Source of the DNA: Ahaetulla prasina
Taxonomy: Eukaryota; Chordata; Lepidosauria; Squamata; Colubridae
Assembly: GCF_028640845.1 (NCBI RefSeq)
Contig: NC_080548.1
Span: forward strand, 13,691,814 to 13,755,813
Length of the DNA stretch: 64,000 nt
Direction: 5' to 3'
A program made the translations under genes and the position numbers. Positions within the stretch are counted from its first letter, which is position 1. Each line of letters opens with the position of its first letter. Of the stretch, positions 20,252 to 31,204 are shown one piece after another. Under the pieces are notes generated by a model. The model searched no databases. It saw nothing but the letters and a program-made list of their open reading frames with translations, and was not told the origin of the DNA.

Positions 20252-20990
20252 AACAGATTAATGAAGTTGGAAGGGATCCTGTAGGTCATCTAGTCCAACC
20301 CCCCGCCCAAGCAGGAGACCCTACACCATTTCTAACAGATAGCAGTCCAGTCTGTTCTTGAAAGCTTCCAGTGATGAAGCTCCCACAACTTCTGAAGGCA
20401 ACTTCTGTTCCATTGGTTGATTGCTCTCACTGTCAGAAAGTTCCTTCTCATTTCTAGGTTGAATCTCTCCTTGATCAGTTTCCATCCATTATTCCTTGTC
20501 TGGCCTTCAGGTGCTTTGGAAAATAGCTTGACCCCTTCCTCTCTGTGGTAGCCCCTCAAATATTGGAACACTGCTATCATGTCTCCCCTGGTCCTTCTCT
20601 TCACTAGACTAGCCATGCCCAGTTCCTGCAACCGTTCATCGTATCTTTTAGCCTCCAGTCCCCTAATCATCTTGGTTGCTCTTCTCTGCACTCTTTCTAG
20701 AGTCTCAACATCTTTTTTATAGTGTGGTGAACAAAACTGGATGCAGTACTCTAGGTGTGGTCTTACTAAGGCTTTATAGAGTGGTATTAGTACCTCACTT
20801 GAACTTGATTGTATCCCTCTGTTAATGCAATTTAAGATTGCATTGGCTTTTTTGGCCAATGTTTCATATTTAATTGGTTGTCCACTAAGACTCCAAGATC
20901 CCTCTCACAGTTACTGCTATTAAGCATGGTTTCACCCAGTCTATATGTGTACTTTTGGTTTTTTCTTGCCTAAGTCTAAGATTTCATCTT
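20252..20990 (-). mobile_element. CR1 LINE 3' portion
   Basis: The minus frame at 20332-20859 (175 codons) encodes the reverse-transcriptase C-terminal segment of a chicken-type CR1: LYKALVRPHLEYCIQF, then ERVQRRATKMIRGLE and MRRNFLTVRAINQWN. The 3' UTR with CATCTAGTCCAACCCC lies at the left. It is 5' truncated near 20990. Confidence 0.9.
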
Positions 20991-22560
20991 TTTTTTTTTT
21001 TTTGAGCTGGAAGGTTGTACCTCTACACCAGAAAGCATCCCTTTAAAAAATAACAACAGTTATACAGTTACAAAGAATACAAATTACAAAAAGAAGAAAA
21101 ATAGTGCAGAAAAAAGAATATAGGAAAGAAAAAGAAGAAAGAAATTAGTAACATTTCCTTTCATCACAAATATAAACTATTTTAGCAACTTATCGCCTTC
21201 TTTTAAAATACAACAAATGTTCTATTCATCCTGTAGCACATCTCTTCTCTGTAAACAGATTCTTAAAACCTCTCCATTCAATTCTAATTATCAAAATTCC
21301 ATTAAGACTTACCAAAAATAGCAGTAGATATATTTTAAATTTAGCCAAATAACCCCACTTTGTATTCCTTCCTTTTTCTTTTTGTATTTCTTCTCTGATC
21401 TATAAAGAAGTCCTTAAAACCTTGTCATTCAGTACTGGTCAATAAAAGTCCATTAAATGTTGCCAGAAATAACAACATATCTATTTTAAACTGGATTCAA
21501 TAAACTCACTTTATACAACTTCCTTTTAACAGTGTTGATCTTTAATCTCTTCAAATATTGACCTTTCCATTCTTTTTTTTTTCTTTCTTTCTTTTTTTTG
21601 TCTCCTCTCACAAAATCCTTCAGAAGTTTAACAGGACTCTTTTGTAAATCTAATATAAGAGAGGTATCCAAGTCTGGTTTATTATTTGTATATTTCTTTC
21701 AGTTAACCAGTTTCATTGATATACCCCAGTGGTAGTCAACCTGGTCCCTATTGCCCCCTAGTGGGCGTTCCAGCTTTCATGGTGGGCGGTAGGGGTTTTC
21801 TCTGATACCGAAGCACTTTCCTTTTTTTTTTAAATTTAATTGACTTTTTAAAAAATTTTCATAGCATTATTTAAAAACATTTTCATTAGGTTTTCATAAA
21901 ATTCCCCGTGACAATTTAAATTTCTGAAAATATACTATTTGTATGGCCCGTGCATAAGTTTAGTTCACGTTACGTAAGTAAAACTAAATGATGCTATAGT
22001 GCGACCGCAAAAAAAAGAGCCTCGTCCCAGAATAACTCGTGCATCTCCCCCCCACACCACCCAGCTGTAACAGACAAGCAGAGCTGGTAGCCGGCGGGCC
22101 CCCCCCCCAAACTCAATCCACGATGCGCGAGAGGCATGTGCAGACGATGATACACAGCGCATTACTGTGGAACTGGTAGGCCGTTAGAAAATTTTACTAC
22201 TAACAGATACACAAAAGTGGGCGGTAGGTATAAAAAGGTTGACTATCCCGATATACCCAGTATTTTCTATTTTTCCATATCATTCTTGTAGCCTGTCATT
22301 TATAACTCTACATTTAAATCAATTTCAGGCTTGTCCCAAGGGAATTTGTTCCTCTTCCACAACATCATTTACAAAGTCTACAAAATTAATTTCTGAGTCC
22401 ATTGTTTGCAGGTATCCTTCAATATATCCAACATTAAAAGTATTTTCCTCCATTCTCTGTTAACAAGTCAAATCTAGGTGCACGTCTCTTTTAATTATAA
22501 TCTTTAGTTCCTTCTGCTTCCCTCTAATGTTCAAGCTTCAAAGTACCATATTATCATCCT
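20989..22560 (-). mobile_element. AT-rich LINE-like sequence, possibly L1 UTR
   Basis: A poly-T run at 20991-21004 followed by AT-rich sequence fits the 3' end of a minus-strand retroelement. No reverse-transcriptase motif was recognised. It is interrupted by the family E hAT at 21727-22250, with unbroken style of sequence on each side. The assignment is tentative. Confidence 0.35.
21719..22258 (+). mobile_element. hAT-like element, family E, with TSD
   Basis: The element at 21727-22250 (524 bp) has ends CAGTGGTAGTCAACCTGG and AAGGTTGACTATCCCG and perfect 8-bp TSDs ATATACCC. The interior repeats GTGGGCGGTAGG near both ends. It has no transposase. A sister copy lies at 44402. Confidence 0.9.
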
Positions 22561-22606
22561 CTCCCTCTCTCCCTCTCCCTCCCCCATCTCTCCCTCCCCC
22601 CCCTCT
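22560..22606. repeat. CT-rich low-complexity tract
   Basis: TCCCTC-type words without a fixed period. Confidence 0.8.
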
Positions 22607-23363
22607 TATTGTCTCTCTCCAAAGTGTCAGTAGTTTTTCATAGGAGGGATTGTTATAATGAATTTCATAATCATATTTCAAATCCATTGTTTATAACTTT
22701 CCCAAATGAATACTTCAATCACTTTTTGCTATTTAATCCACGGGGAGGGGGGGGGGATTTTACATCCTTAACTTTGTCTTATACTAAAAACTTCTTTCAC
22801 TAAGGATTGAGGGAAATTCGCAGTGAATGCCATAATCCCTTCTTAAGGTTCTTGATATTTAAATGTCAGTAAAACAAAAAATAACAAAGGTGATTAAGAA
22901 ATAATAATTTATGTCCATATATTGTAGGCTGCATTAAGATTGTGTTGCCTTAGATGAAAACTCTAAACTCCGAGTTACTTGACTCACTTTTTGCAGCTGA
23001 CTGAAGAAAGCTCAATTCCTGCCATCTCACAAGGAACAGTTATTCAAAGTACATGTGGGTGATCTCACAATCTCTCCTTCCTCTGAAGAGATTTTACCTG
23101 CCTGGATCCTGCATCCGGCGACTGATTTCAGCTGTAATGTTATCCCTGCTGTTTCAGGGATATCCGTTTGCCATGCCCTCACTGGAAGCCTCACAGCAGA
23201 AAGCATTCTGATGACAAGAAGAGAAGCTTCTAATCTTTAGGTCATGACAGTCAAAATAGAGGCGTGACATTATCTGTTTAAGATGAAATAAAATTCTTTA
23301 GACTTTTTGGTACCCAAAGAAAACGTTTTGAGTCCTTGATATGGAATCCATGATAGTTCGTAG
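22607..23363. other. Unassigned stretch
   Basis: Nothing recognised apart from a G-run near 22742-22755. Confidence 0.4.
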
Positions 23364-23718
23364 GTTAAGTCCAGTGGTGGGTTTCAGATTTTTTTACTAC
23401 CAGTTCTGTGGGTGTGGCATGGCTTGGTGGGCGTGGCATGATGGGCGTGGCATGGCATGATGGGCGTGGGCATGGCAGGATACTGTAAAATCTCCATTAG
23501 GAAGGATACGGTAAAATCTCCATTCCCTCCCCAATCCAGGGGAAGGATATTGCAAAATCCCCATTTCTTCCTGATCAGCTGGGACTCGGGAGGCAGCAAA
23601 TAGTTGGGGGCGGGGTCAGTCAGAATTTTTACTACTGATTCTCCGAACTACTCAAAATTTCCGCTACTGGTTCTCCAGAACTGGTCAGAACCTGCTGAAA
23701 CCCACCTCTGATTAAATC
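23364..23718 (+). mobile_element. hAT-like element, family A
   Basis: The element at 23372-23710 runs from CAGTGGTGGGTTTCAG to CTGAAACCCACCTCTG, with decayed 8-bp flanks GTTAAGTC and ATTAAATC. It has two to three internal units and an inserted GCATGG-rich stretch. Confidence 0.8.
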
Positions 23719-23887
23719 TCAACCTTGGATGCTAAGATTCCTGTCTTGAACCTTAAAATCCCTCGGAAAACAACACAAGAAAAATGCTGACTGGGTTCAC
23801 CCATCACGTTGAGCCATAGTGTAATTTATTTGGCTTGATAAATCATATAAATTACATAAATTACATAGTGTAATTTATGTGGCTCAA

Positions 23888-24235
23888 AGGGGACGTAGTG
23901 GCTCAGTGGCTAAGACACTGAGCTTGTCGATTGAAAGGTCGGCAGTTCAGCGGTTCGAATCCCTAGTGCTGCGTAACGGGGTGAGCTCCTGTTACTTGTC
24001 CCAGCTTCTGCCAATCTAGAGTTTGAAAGCATGTAAAAGATGCAAGTAGAAAAATAGGGACCACTTTGGTGGGAAGAGAACTGCGTTCCGTGCGCCTTTG
24101 GTGTTGAGTCATGCTGGCCACATGACCGCGGAGACATCTTTGGACAGCGCTGGCTTTGAAACGGAGATGAGCGCCACCCCCTAGAGTCAGAAACGACTAG
24201 CACATATGTGGAAGGGGAACCTTTACCTTTTATCT
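23888..24235 (+). mobile_element. tRNA-derived SINE, ~345 bp family
   Basis: It has an exact polymerase III A box (TGGCTCAGTGG, 23899) and B box (GGTTCGAATCC, 23952). The body has GTGAGCTCCTGTTACT, CATGCTGGCCACATGACC and CCCCTAGAGTCAG, and the 3' end GGGGAACCTTTACC. Other copies lie at 37557 (minus) and 61651 (plus). Confidence 0.9.
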
Positions 24236-24340
24236 TTTAATGTTAATGTTAAGAAATTATTAACCATTAATTATGGGCAACCATTAATTATGTAGATCAG
24301 GCTGCTTTGAGCAAAAGTGTATGGCACTCAGAGATCAAAT

Positions 24341-24493
24341 GGCTTAACTAGTGGTGGGATTCAAATAATTTAACAACCGGTTCTCTGCCCTAATGATTTC
24401 TTCCAACAACCAGTTCACCAAACTGCTCAGAAAGTTAACAACCGGTTCTCCCGAAGTGGTGCGAACTGGCTGAATCCCACCACTGGGCTTAAT
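24341..24493. mobile_element. Small hAT-like MITE, family S
   Basis: 137 bp at 24349-24485, from TAGTGGTGGGATTCA to TGAATCCCACCACTG, with TSD GGCTTAAC/GGCTTAAT. It is built of repeated AACCGGTTCTC words. Confidence 0.85.
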
Positions 24494-24499
24494 AACTCT

Positions 24500-24830
24500 G
24501 TAGAGATTCTCTTCTCAGTCATCCAGGTCATGGTTGTCCCAAAGATGCTTTTTTCAGGAGGCAACTGAACTTTCTCATTTTTTCTTTGAAGATGTTTTGC
24601 TTCTCATCCAAGAAGCTTCTTCAGCTCTGATAGGATAGTGGGGAATGGAAGGATTTATATTCCTTGCAGACAGCTGGTCATTTGCATTCTTTTAGCGAGT
24701 TGTTAAGGACACCTGGAGGTTTATCTGTGTGTAAATCCTTCCATTCCCCACCATTCAGTCAGAGCTGAAAAAGCTTCTTGGATGAGAAAGTCCAGTTGCC
24801 TCTTGAAAAAAAGCACCTTTGGGACAATGA
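24500..24830. mobile_element. Foldback repeat, Penelope-like
   Basis: The left arm GTCATCCAGGTCATGG, then GGCAACTGAACTTTCTC and CTTCTCATCCAAGAAGC, mirrors the right arm CTTCTTGGATGAG and CAGTTGCCTCTTG. A spacer of about 140 bp separates the arms. Confidence 0.55.
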
Positions 24831-26264
24831 CTTAACCGTTAGCTTTACATTAAAAGAAGCTTATTGTGATCTGTTCATGAAGTCAGCCAGATTTCCCTCC
24901 ATATTAATCTGAACTACCATGGAAATTGATGATTGGACAATGGAAATCGTTTCTCTGGGGAATTTTTATTGCTGAGTAGTCTGGTTCAATATCTTTGGAA
25001 AGATAAAGATACCGCCCCAATTAGTGGACTGAAGATCTAATGTTACTTGCGACTTAGGAATGTTTTGCTTACAGATATGAGTTGCATGAGTGATTTCAAT
25101 GAAATATGGTCCTATATTGAAACTGTGTATAAAACTATATATAACATACATACCTACAAGAGAAGCCCTCATAAATATAATTTGTTGTTCATCTGCTCTC
25201 TTTTTTCTTGTACTGTTTTTTTCTTTTCTATTGATTTTTCCTTCTGCTTGGTTTATGAAAGGCAAAGAAAGAAAAACAAGACTTCATAATGCTTTATATT
25301 TTTTTTCAGAGCAAATACATACAAAATGCAGAACAACCTGCTACACGGTACACATCTACTTCTATAATAACTCCCTTTAAAGAGATCTTACAGAAGTATT
25401 ATCCATTTCCCAATGTTTAAAATTATCTGAATACTATGTTTTGGTCCTGTTTGGAAATGTTTCTTATCATAAGAAACTGTCATCTACCATAGGAGTGTAA
25501 TTTTTTGAGTTTCTTGAGTTTTGTTATCTACTAGATACAAATGCCGATGAAAAAAGATGAATGAAGTCTACTTGGGGGACTCTGGGCTGATAAAAGTTTC
25601 TCTGCGTGAGGCATTTCGATGTGCCTAGTTCTGTCCTCATTTTAAATTCTAAACTCACCACATAAATTTTTCTTTTCTGCTCGGAAGAGATTGGTAGGTG
25701 CAAGTCATTGTAATCAGCAATGTGTATCTGGGGAATTAACTTTAAGCAACAATGAATTTCTTGAAATGCAATTTATATATATCTCCGTTCTCTCAGACTT
25801 TTAATTCTGCTGTACATCTTAGATTAGAAAGCCTCAAGATTTAATCACATTTCTGGAATGTAGCTTTTAATCATGTTTGTGTGCCAAATGGCCGATAGTT
25901 TGCCTCTAGCTTCATTCTTTGCTCTCTGTCTCTAACTGACCTGGGCTGATCCCAGAATCTATGATGGGTTGAATCTGGTTAGTGTTTTTGTGGGAGACTG
26001 CTGGGAAATTTCAGAGCTATAAACTAGATTGGAAAGAAAAAAATTGAAGACGATAATGGTAACCCACACCCCACACCCCATCCATGGTGTTGCTAAGAAA
26101 ACAAGATGGCCGTATCCATCAGTCAACCAAGTTTTGTCTCAACATGGAGATTTTTCTACCTCAAAGAACTCAATGAATGTTTTGATTTTATAGTAACCTC
26201 TCTTGAACCTCTCTTTAATGTAAGTTACATTAAAATGTAAAATTACATTATAAACAAACAAGTC
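24831..26264. other. Unassigned AT-rich stretch
   Basis: About 1.4 kb with no named repeat, RNA or plausible exon. Poly-T at 25299 and weak A-rich tracts only. Confidence 0.45.
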
Positions 26265-26267
26265 AAT

Positions 26268-26568
26268 CCTAGAGGAGATCAACCCTGACTGCTCTTTAGA
26301 AGGCCAGATCCTGAAGATGAAACTGAAATACTTTGGCCACCTAATGAGAAGGAAGGACTCCCTGGAGAAGAGCCTAATGCTGGGAAAGATTGAGGGCAAA
26401 AGAAGAAAGGGACGACAGAGAATGAGGTGGCTGGATGGAGTCACTGAAGCAGTAGGAATGAGCTTAAACGATCTCCAGGGGATGGTAGAGGACAGGAAGG
26501 CCTGGAGGAACGTTGTCCATGGGGTCGCGATGGGTCGTACACAACTTCGCAACTAACAACAACAACAT
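26268..26568 (+). mobile_element. BovB (RTE-clade) LINE 3' end
   Basis: The plus frame at 26317-26556 encodes the last ~80 residues of a BovB-type polyprotein: KYFGHLMRRKDSLEKSLMLG, then KGRQRMRWLDGVTEAVGM and WRNVVHGVAMGRTQLRN, followed by an (AAC)n tail. It is strongly 5' truncated. BovB is known for horizontal spread between squamates, ticks and ruminants. Confidence 0.9.
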
Positions 26569-26599
26569 TAAAATTAAGATTTTAAAAATGGCATTAATT

Positions 26600-27300
26600 A
26601 AATATTTGAAAGATGTTGAGACTTTGGAAAGTACAGACAAGAGGATCAAGAATGTTTAGGGAGCTGGAGGCTAAAACGTATGAAGAACGGTTACAGGAAT
26701 TGGGTATTTACAGTCTAGTGAGAAGAAGGGCTAGGGGAGATATGATAGAAATGTTCTAATTTTTTTTTTATTAAAAGGTTTTACAAAAGTTTTTAACAAA
26801 TACATGCCTTCCTCCTCCCTCCACCACCCACCCTCTCCCCTCCACCCCTTTCCCCACCCCCACCCCAACCCCGGACTTCCCAGAACAAAATACAGGGTAT
26901 AACATCTAACAGTCATAAGCTAAATTACACTAACTATTCATAAACTCCGATCCCTCCCATAAGAAATGTTCTAATATTTGAGGGGCTCCTAAAAAGAAGA
27001 GGGTGTGTGTGTCAAACTATGGTATTTTCCAAAGAACCAGAAAGCAAGACAAGAAACAGTGGATGGAAACTAACCAAGGAGAGAAGCAACCTAGAACTAA
27101 GGAGAAATTTCCTGACAATTAACAACAATAAATCAGTGGAACTGTTTGCCTTCATAAGTTGTGGGTGTTCCATCACTGGAGGCTTTCAAAAAGAGACTGG
27201 ACAGTCATTTGCCTGAAATGGTATAGGGTCTCCTGCTCCAGGAGGGGGTTGAACTAGAAGACCTCCAAGGTCCCTTCCTACTCTATTAGTCTATGTTCTA
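26600..27300 (+). mobile_element. CR1 LINE 3' portion, split by L1
   Basis: Decayed coding for the CR1 reverse-transcriptase tail (GAGGCTAAAACGTATGAAG, later ACAAGAAACAGTGGATGGAA) and a 3' UTR ending CCTCCAAGGTCCCTTCC plus ATTCTATG-like words. The L1 insertion at 26761-26961 splits it. Confidence 0.85.
26747..26975 (-). mobile_element. 5'-truncated L1 insertion with 14-bp TSD
   Basis: The perfect TSD AGAAATGTTCTAAT (26747-26760 and 26962-26975) flanks a 201-bp insertion. On the minus strand it ends in AATAAA plus poly-A and contains a G-rich tract (about 26815-26873), as in L1 3' UTRs. An intact TSD suggests a relatively young event. Confidence 0.8.
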
Positions 27301-27557
27301 TGTTTTACATGTTTGGAAGCAGTTCCGTGTGGAAACGTGGAAATATGAATCCCAGATTCTCTTTTCCACGTGTTCTTCTTCTCCGACATGCTCTTAAGCT
27401 TTGATCCTTACTTGGTTGTCAAATTCAAAGGCAGCTTTATGCCTTGTGAAGGTATAACTAAAAGCCTTCCTTCCTTCCTTTCTTCTCCTCCCTTCCTCAA
27501 AGCACTATCTTCTGAGTTAGGAAATTCTGCCAGGGTAACTTCAAATGCAGCCAGTAG

Positions 27558-28141
27558 TGTGATCCAGGCCCAAGTAGGTAGTAGTGAACTCAGTCAGTAT
27601 AAAAACAAACAAACTTTATTAGAACAGCTGAGAAATCAAAGCAAATTCTTCCCAACACAATTCCTCAGTCTTATCACCAAACTTGGTCCAATTAGGCAAA
27701 CTGCCAAAGGCCTTTCTTGGCAAAAGTTCAGAAGACGCCGATAAGAAACAAATGCAGCAAGGCAAAGCTATCAACATTGTTTTCCGGCAAAGAGCCCAAA
27801 CGCCATTGCTGGTCTTTTAAGTCTTATGGGAGGGGGCAAAATCATCTCTTGGCCCTACTCCCGAGTTGTCCTCTTTGCTTGAGCTGCTCTTGCCTTCTGG
27901 CAGCTCTTCTCATGCGTGCATTAGGAACAGGAGCCTTCTGTTCCTCTGCCTCATTACTGTCAGCCTCTGGAGGCTCTGGAGTCTGCACATCACACCCCGA
28001 TGGCCCTCGCCCCACCTCTGCCTCCGACACAGAGCCCTCATCTGGGCCTTCCCCAGCCTCCTGGACTGGCCCATGTTCTTCCTCAGCCTCATCGCTGTCT
28101 GACTCGTTGCCAGCTCCGCAGGCTGCTGGCGAACCACCACA
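27558..28141 (-). mobile_element. Solo LTR, copy 2
   Basis: On the minus strand it starts TGTGGTGGTTCGCC and ends GGCCTGGATCACA, parallel to the copies at 13576 and 52470. It keeps the acidic open frame (27842-28153, minus, 103 codons, including ESDSDEAEEEHGPVQEA). No clear TSD. Confidence 0.75.
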
Positions 28142-28861
28142 GCCAGGTTCCATTCAACCATTATTAGCTGCTCAAAAAAGTGAATGAAGCAGAGTGAAAA
28201 GTCCTGCGATAATTCATTCTCCCCATTGGTCCCATTTATAACTTTATGTCAATCCCAACAAGGAGGGTGTTGCGTTTAATCTGAGGTAAAAATACACTGG
28301 AAAATGAAGAGGCTGTCAATGGAAATGGGGGATGCTGTGTTTCAGTTTCTTCCCGTTGGTATAAATCACAAAATGAACCCTATCCCTCCAATATCTTGCA
28401 TGGATATCTTTTTCCTTTCTTTTTTTTTTTAGCTCCACAAGATATCAAACCTATTTATACCTTCTCATTTCCCCCCCCCCCCAAAAAAAAGTGTCTGGAA
28501 CTGGCTGTGCTCCATAAGAATAGGTGTGTTCTTTATGAATTTCAAAGGATGCAATCTTCCACCGAAAATTTATTTTGGGAAATATCTTCATGGAAGATGG
28601 CTTTGACACAGTAACCAACTGAGCAGAATCAAGGAAGGAAGACCTTATCCAGTTTTCTGCAAAGCATCATCAGTCTTGAGAACTGTAGATGGAAATTCCT
28701 ATTGCATTTATAAGATAAGATACCTTTTCTGGTCTTTTTTTTCAGTGGGCACTCTGGCACACATTAAAAACGAATTTCTGTTGCCTGCTCTCAAAGGTGT
28801 GCACCTTTATAACACACATATAAATAGGCTATATACATACATATATGTATGTACTTACACC
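28142..28861. other. Unassigned stretch
   Basis: Nothing recognised. Poly-T near 28418-28430, a C-run at 28472-28482 and a TA-rich patch at 28830-28855. Confidence 0.4.
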
Positions 28862-29091
28862 CAGTGGTGAAATCCAATTTTTTTTACTACCAGTTCTGTG
28901 GGCGTGGCAGGGGAAGTATACTGCAAAATCTCCATTCCCACCCCACTCCAGGGGAAGGATACTGCAAAATCCCCATTCCCTCCTCAGTCCTGGGACCAGC
29001 CAGAGGTGGTATTTGCCAGTTCTCTGGACTACTCAAAATTTCTGCTACTGGTTCTCCAAAACCAGTCAGAACCTACTGAATTTCACCGCTG
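28862..29091 (+). mobile_element. hAT-like element, family A, short form
   Basis: From CAGTGGTGAAATCC to GAATTTCACCGCTG, with two internal units only. No matching TSD. Confidence 0.75.
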
Positions 29092-29437
29092 CTGCACACT
29101 CTGTTAATCTGAGCCTCTTTCTGGGAAGGCTCTAAGATGGCAACATTCTCCCACACTGCTCCTTCGTGTGCCACTTCCATCACACCTGGTGTGTACTTGT
29201 GTGCAATGTTGCAACGTGAGTAGGAAAGTCTGGGACTTGCATTATGATACCACAATATACAGTGCCTTCCTTTTCCTGGTTCCTGCCAGGAGCAAGAACC
29301 ACCTGCACCTTACTTGAATGTAGCTGCAACACCTTAACTGCTATACAAGTAGTCAATTTGTATGCAAAGAAATTGCATTTTAATGTATGCCAATTAGTAT
29401 ACATTCAAAGTGACAATTCAGTTATTCCAAGTCTAAG
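29092..29437. other. Unassigned stretch ending in a LINE-like tail
   Basis: The part at 29352-29432 (GCAAAGAAATTGCATTTTAA, then TCAGTTATTCCAAGTC) recurs at 42645-42722, so it is the 3' end of an unnamed retroelement. The rest is unassigned. Confidence 0.4.
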
Positions 29438-29803
29438 TCTAGTCCTCAACTTACGAGCACAATTGAGCCCAGAATTTCCACAGTTAAGCAGGAGAGTTGT
29501 TAAATGAGTTTTGCCCTATTTTACAATCTTTCTCACCATGGTTATTAAGTGAATCACTGCAGCTGTTAAGTGAATCAGGTTCTTCCCCCCCCCCCCCATT
29601 GTTAGAGGGTTGCAAAAGGGCTGTAGGAGACAGCAACTGTCATAAATATGAACCAATTGCTAAGCATCCAAATTTTGATCATGCGACCACAGGGATGCTG
29701 AATGGCCGTAAGTGTGAAAACGGGCCATAGGTCACTTTTCTTAGCGCTGTTTTAACTTTGAACAGTCACTGAACAAGTGGTTGTAAGTTGAGGACTACCT
29801 GAA
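29438..29803 (+). mobile_element. Family D TIR element, near full length
   Basis: The ends CTAGTCCTCAACTTACGA and GTAAGTTGAGGACTACC are inverted repeats. The interior has TTAAGTGAATC words and ATCATGCGACCACAGGGATG. It is not coding. The class is unclear because no TSD is evident. Confidence 0.7.
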
Positions 29804-30392
29804 GAAGGGCACTGTCTTTCAGAGTTTAGGTCAATAATCTTGCTAACTTGTTTATAGTTCTACCATCACCACCTTCTCCCCAGTACAATTAATGGTAATG
29901 TTTTTACTTCCAGTGAATTTCAATCCTTCATTTTGTATCTGAAGCAATCGGCCTTAATTATAAAATTCTAGGTTTGCTTTTTAACGCTTTTCCCAAATTG
30001 TTGCTTCTCCTCGGGGTAGCAGGTGGGAGTACGACGTAGTTTCTTGCTCCCGAATTATCAATCCAGCCAAATCCTTCAGAATATATATGTGTATATTTTA
30101 GTGGGAAAGGACACAGTATGGAGCTGCCAGCTGGTTAATTTGTCTTTTCGCAAGACACCTACTGCTCTCTTAGGAGCTTGTGTTCATAGCCGAAGGATGT
30201 ATCTTGTGCTTTTTGATGCTAATAGCACAAAGTCTTGGCTTTCTTCATCGTCTCGCTTAGCTCTAAAAGAAATTATTAGCCTTTTCTTATTAGCAAATCG
30301 CTGGAATATGAAACTCCACAGGTAGCTGTTTCAGAAGGAGAGGCATGTGTTAGGCTAGGGTAGATCCGATGAAGTGAGCTTTGGCTATATAT

Positions 30393-30395
<3 letters not shown>
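29804..30395. other. Unassigned stretch
   Basis: A 100-codon open frame at 30023-30325 has no domain or splice support. Nothing else seen. Confidence 0.4.

Positions 30396-30431
<36 letters not shown>
30396..30431. repeat. (TG)n microsatellite
   Basis: About eighteen TG dinucleotides next to the AT-rich L1 tail. Confidence 0.9.
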
Positions 30432-30436
<5 letters not shown>

Positions 30437-30815
30437 TATTTTATAAATGAACAAACATTTAATACATCCGTCATTTTTTCCGTGTGACATCTTTTCTTCA
30501 TGGCTTCATCATTTTGTTGTTTCTTCCTTCTTCATTTCAGTTTAATCTATTACCATTTCTTCACAAGTACAGTATTCTAATTATACTATTTTCTTACATA
30601 ATTGTCAATTGCTTATCTATATCTGTTTTCTAATCAATGGTAAAATCAGTCCCGTATCTTAAAGTATTCTGAATCCCTCTCTTTCTTTGATCATCAAAGT
30701 TAATCTATTCATTTCTGCACAATCTAATTTTTTTTTTTGATAACTTCTCCTTCCAGGGAGTATTTTCTCTGTTTTCCAATTTTGTGCAAAAACAATTCAT
30801 GCTGCTGTTATTACA
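30432..30815 (-). mobile_element. L1-like LINE, C-terminal fragment
   Basis: It aligns by word order with the L1 fragment at 33880-34375 (TCAATGGTAAAATCAGTCCC, then GTTAATCTATTCATTTCTGC and TTTTCCAATTTTGTGC). The reverse-transcriptase C-terminus is decayed. It ends where the 7SL sequence begins. Confidence 0.6.
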
Positions 30816-30927
30816 GCTCAGGAGTTCTGGGCTGCAGTGGGCTATGCCGATTGGGTGTCTGCACTAAGTTCGGCATCAATATGGTGATCCCCGGGGAGCC
30901 AAAGGGTGAGTCGGCCCAGGTCGGAGA
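30816..30927 (+). pseudogene. 7SL (SRP) RNA pseudogene
   Basis: The central part of 7SL RNA, the RNA scaffold of the cytosolic signal recognition particle: GGAGTTCTGGGCTGCAGTG, GCACTAAGTTCGGCATCAAT and ATGGTGATCCCC, then GTGAGTCGGCCCAGGTCGG. The 5' Alu-domain start, the 3' part and about 20 internal bases after CCGGGGAGC are missing. It cannot give a functional RNA. A 12-bp repeat CCAATTTTGTGC occurs at 30776-30787 and 30928-30939, the latter immediately after it. Confidence 0.9.
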
Positions 30928-30939
30928 CCAATTTTGTGC

Positions 30940-31204
30940 TGTTTAATGGGATTTGTTTGTTGGGAAAGCTGGACTCTTCCTGCTTTTTGTTTCAGAAGCA
31001 GTGTGTGTGTATTTAACTGGATACGCCTTGTGGAATTAGGTGTGAGGGAAGCAAATTATGCCATCAAGCAGCAATTAATTTCAAGATAGTAAAACAGAAT
31101 CAGTTAAGAGAGCATCTGGGCAGTGACACCTCAATTAATACCTTCAGCTGTGACTTAATTTCCCATGCTTGTTTGATGCTTACATAATACCTACAAAGTA
31201 CTTA
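30940..31204. other. Unassigned stretch
   Basis: Nothing recognised. Confidence 0.4.

Noticed and set aside
20332..20859. Host gene of 175 codons
   Set aside because: It is the reverse-transcriptase tail of a CR1 LINE. The 3' UTR and related copies in the window confirm this.
23899..23962. Functional tRNA gene, because of exact A and B boxes
   Set aside because: No cloverleaf acceptor pairing downstream, and the same boxes head a ~345-bp repeat present three times. It is a SINE head.
30816..30927. Functional 7SL RNA gene
   Set aside because: Both ends are missing and about 20 internal bases are deleted.
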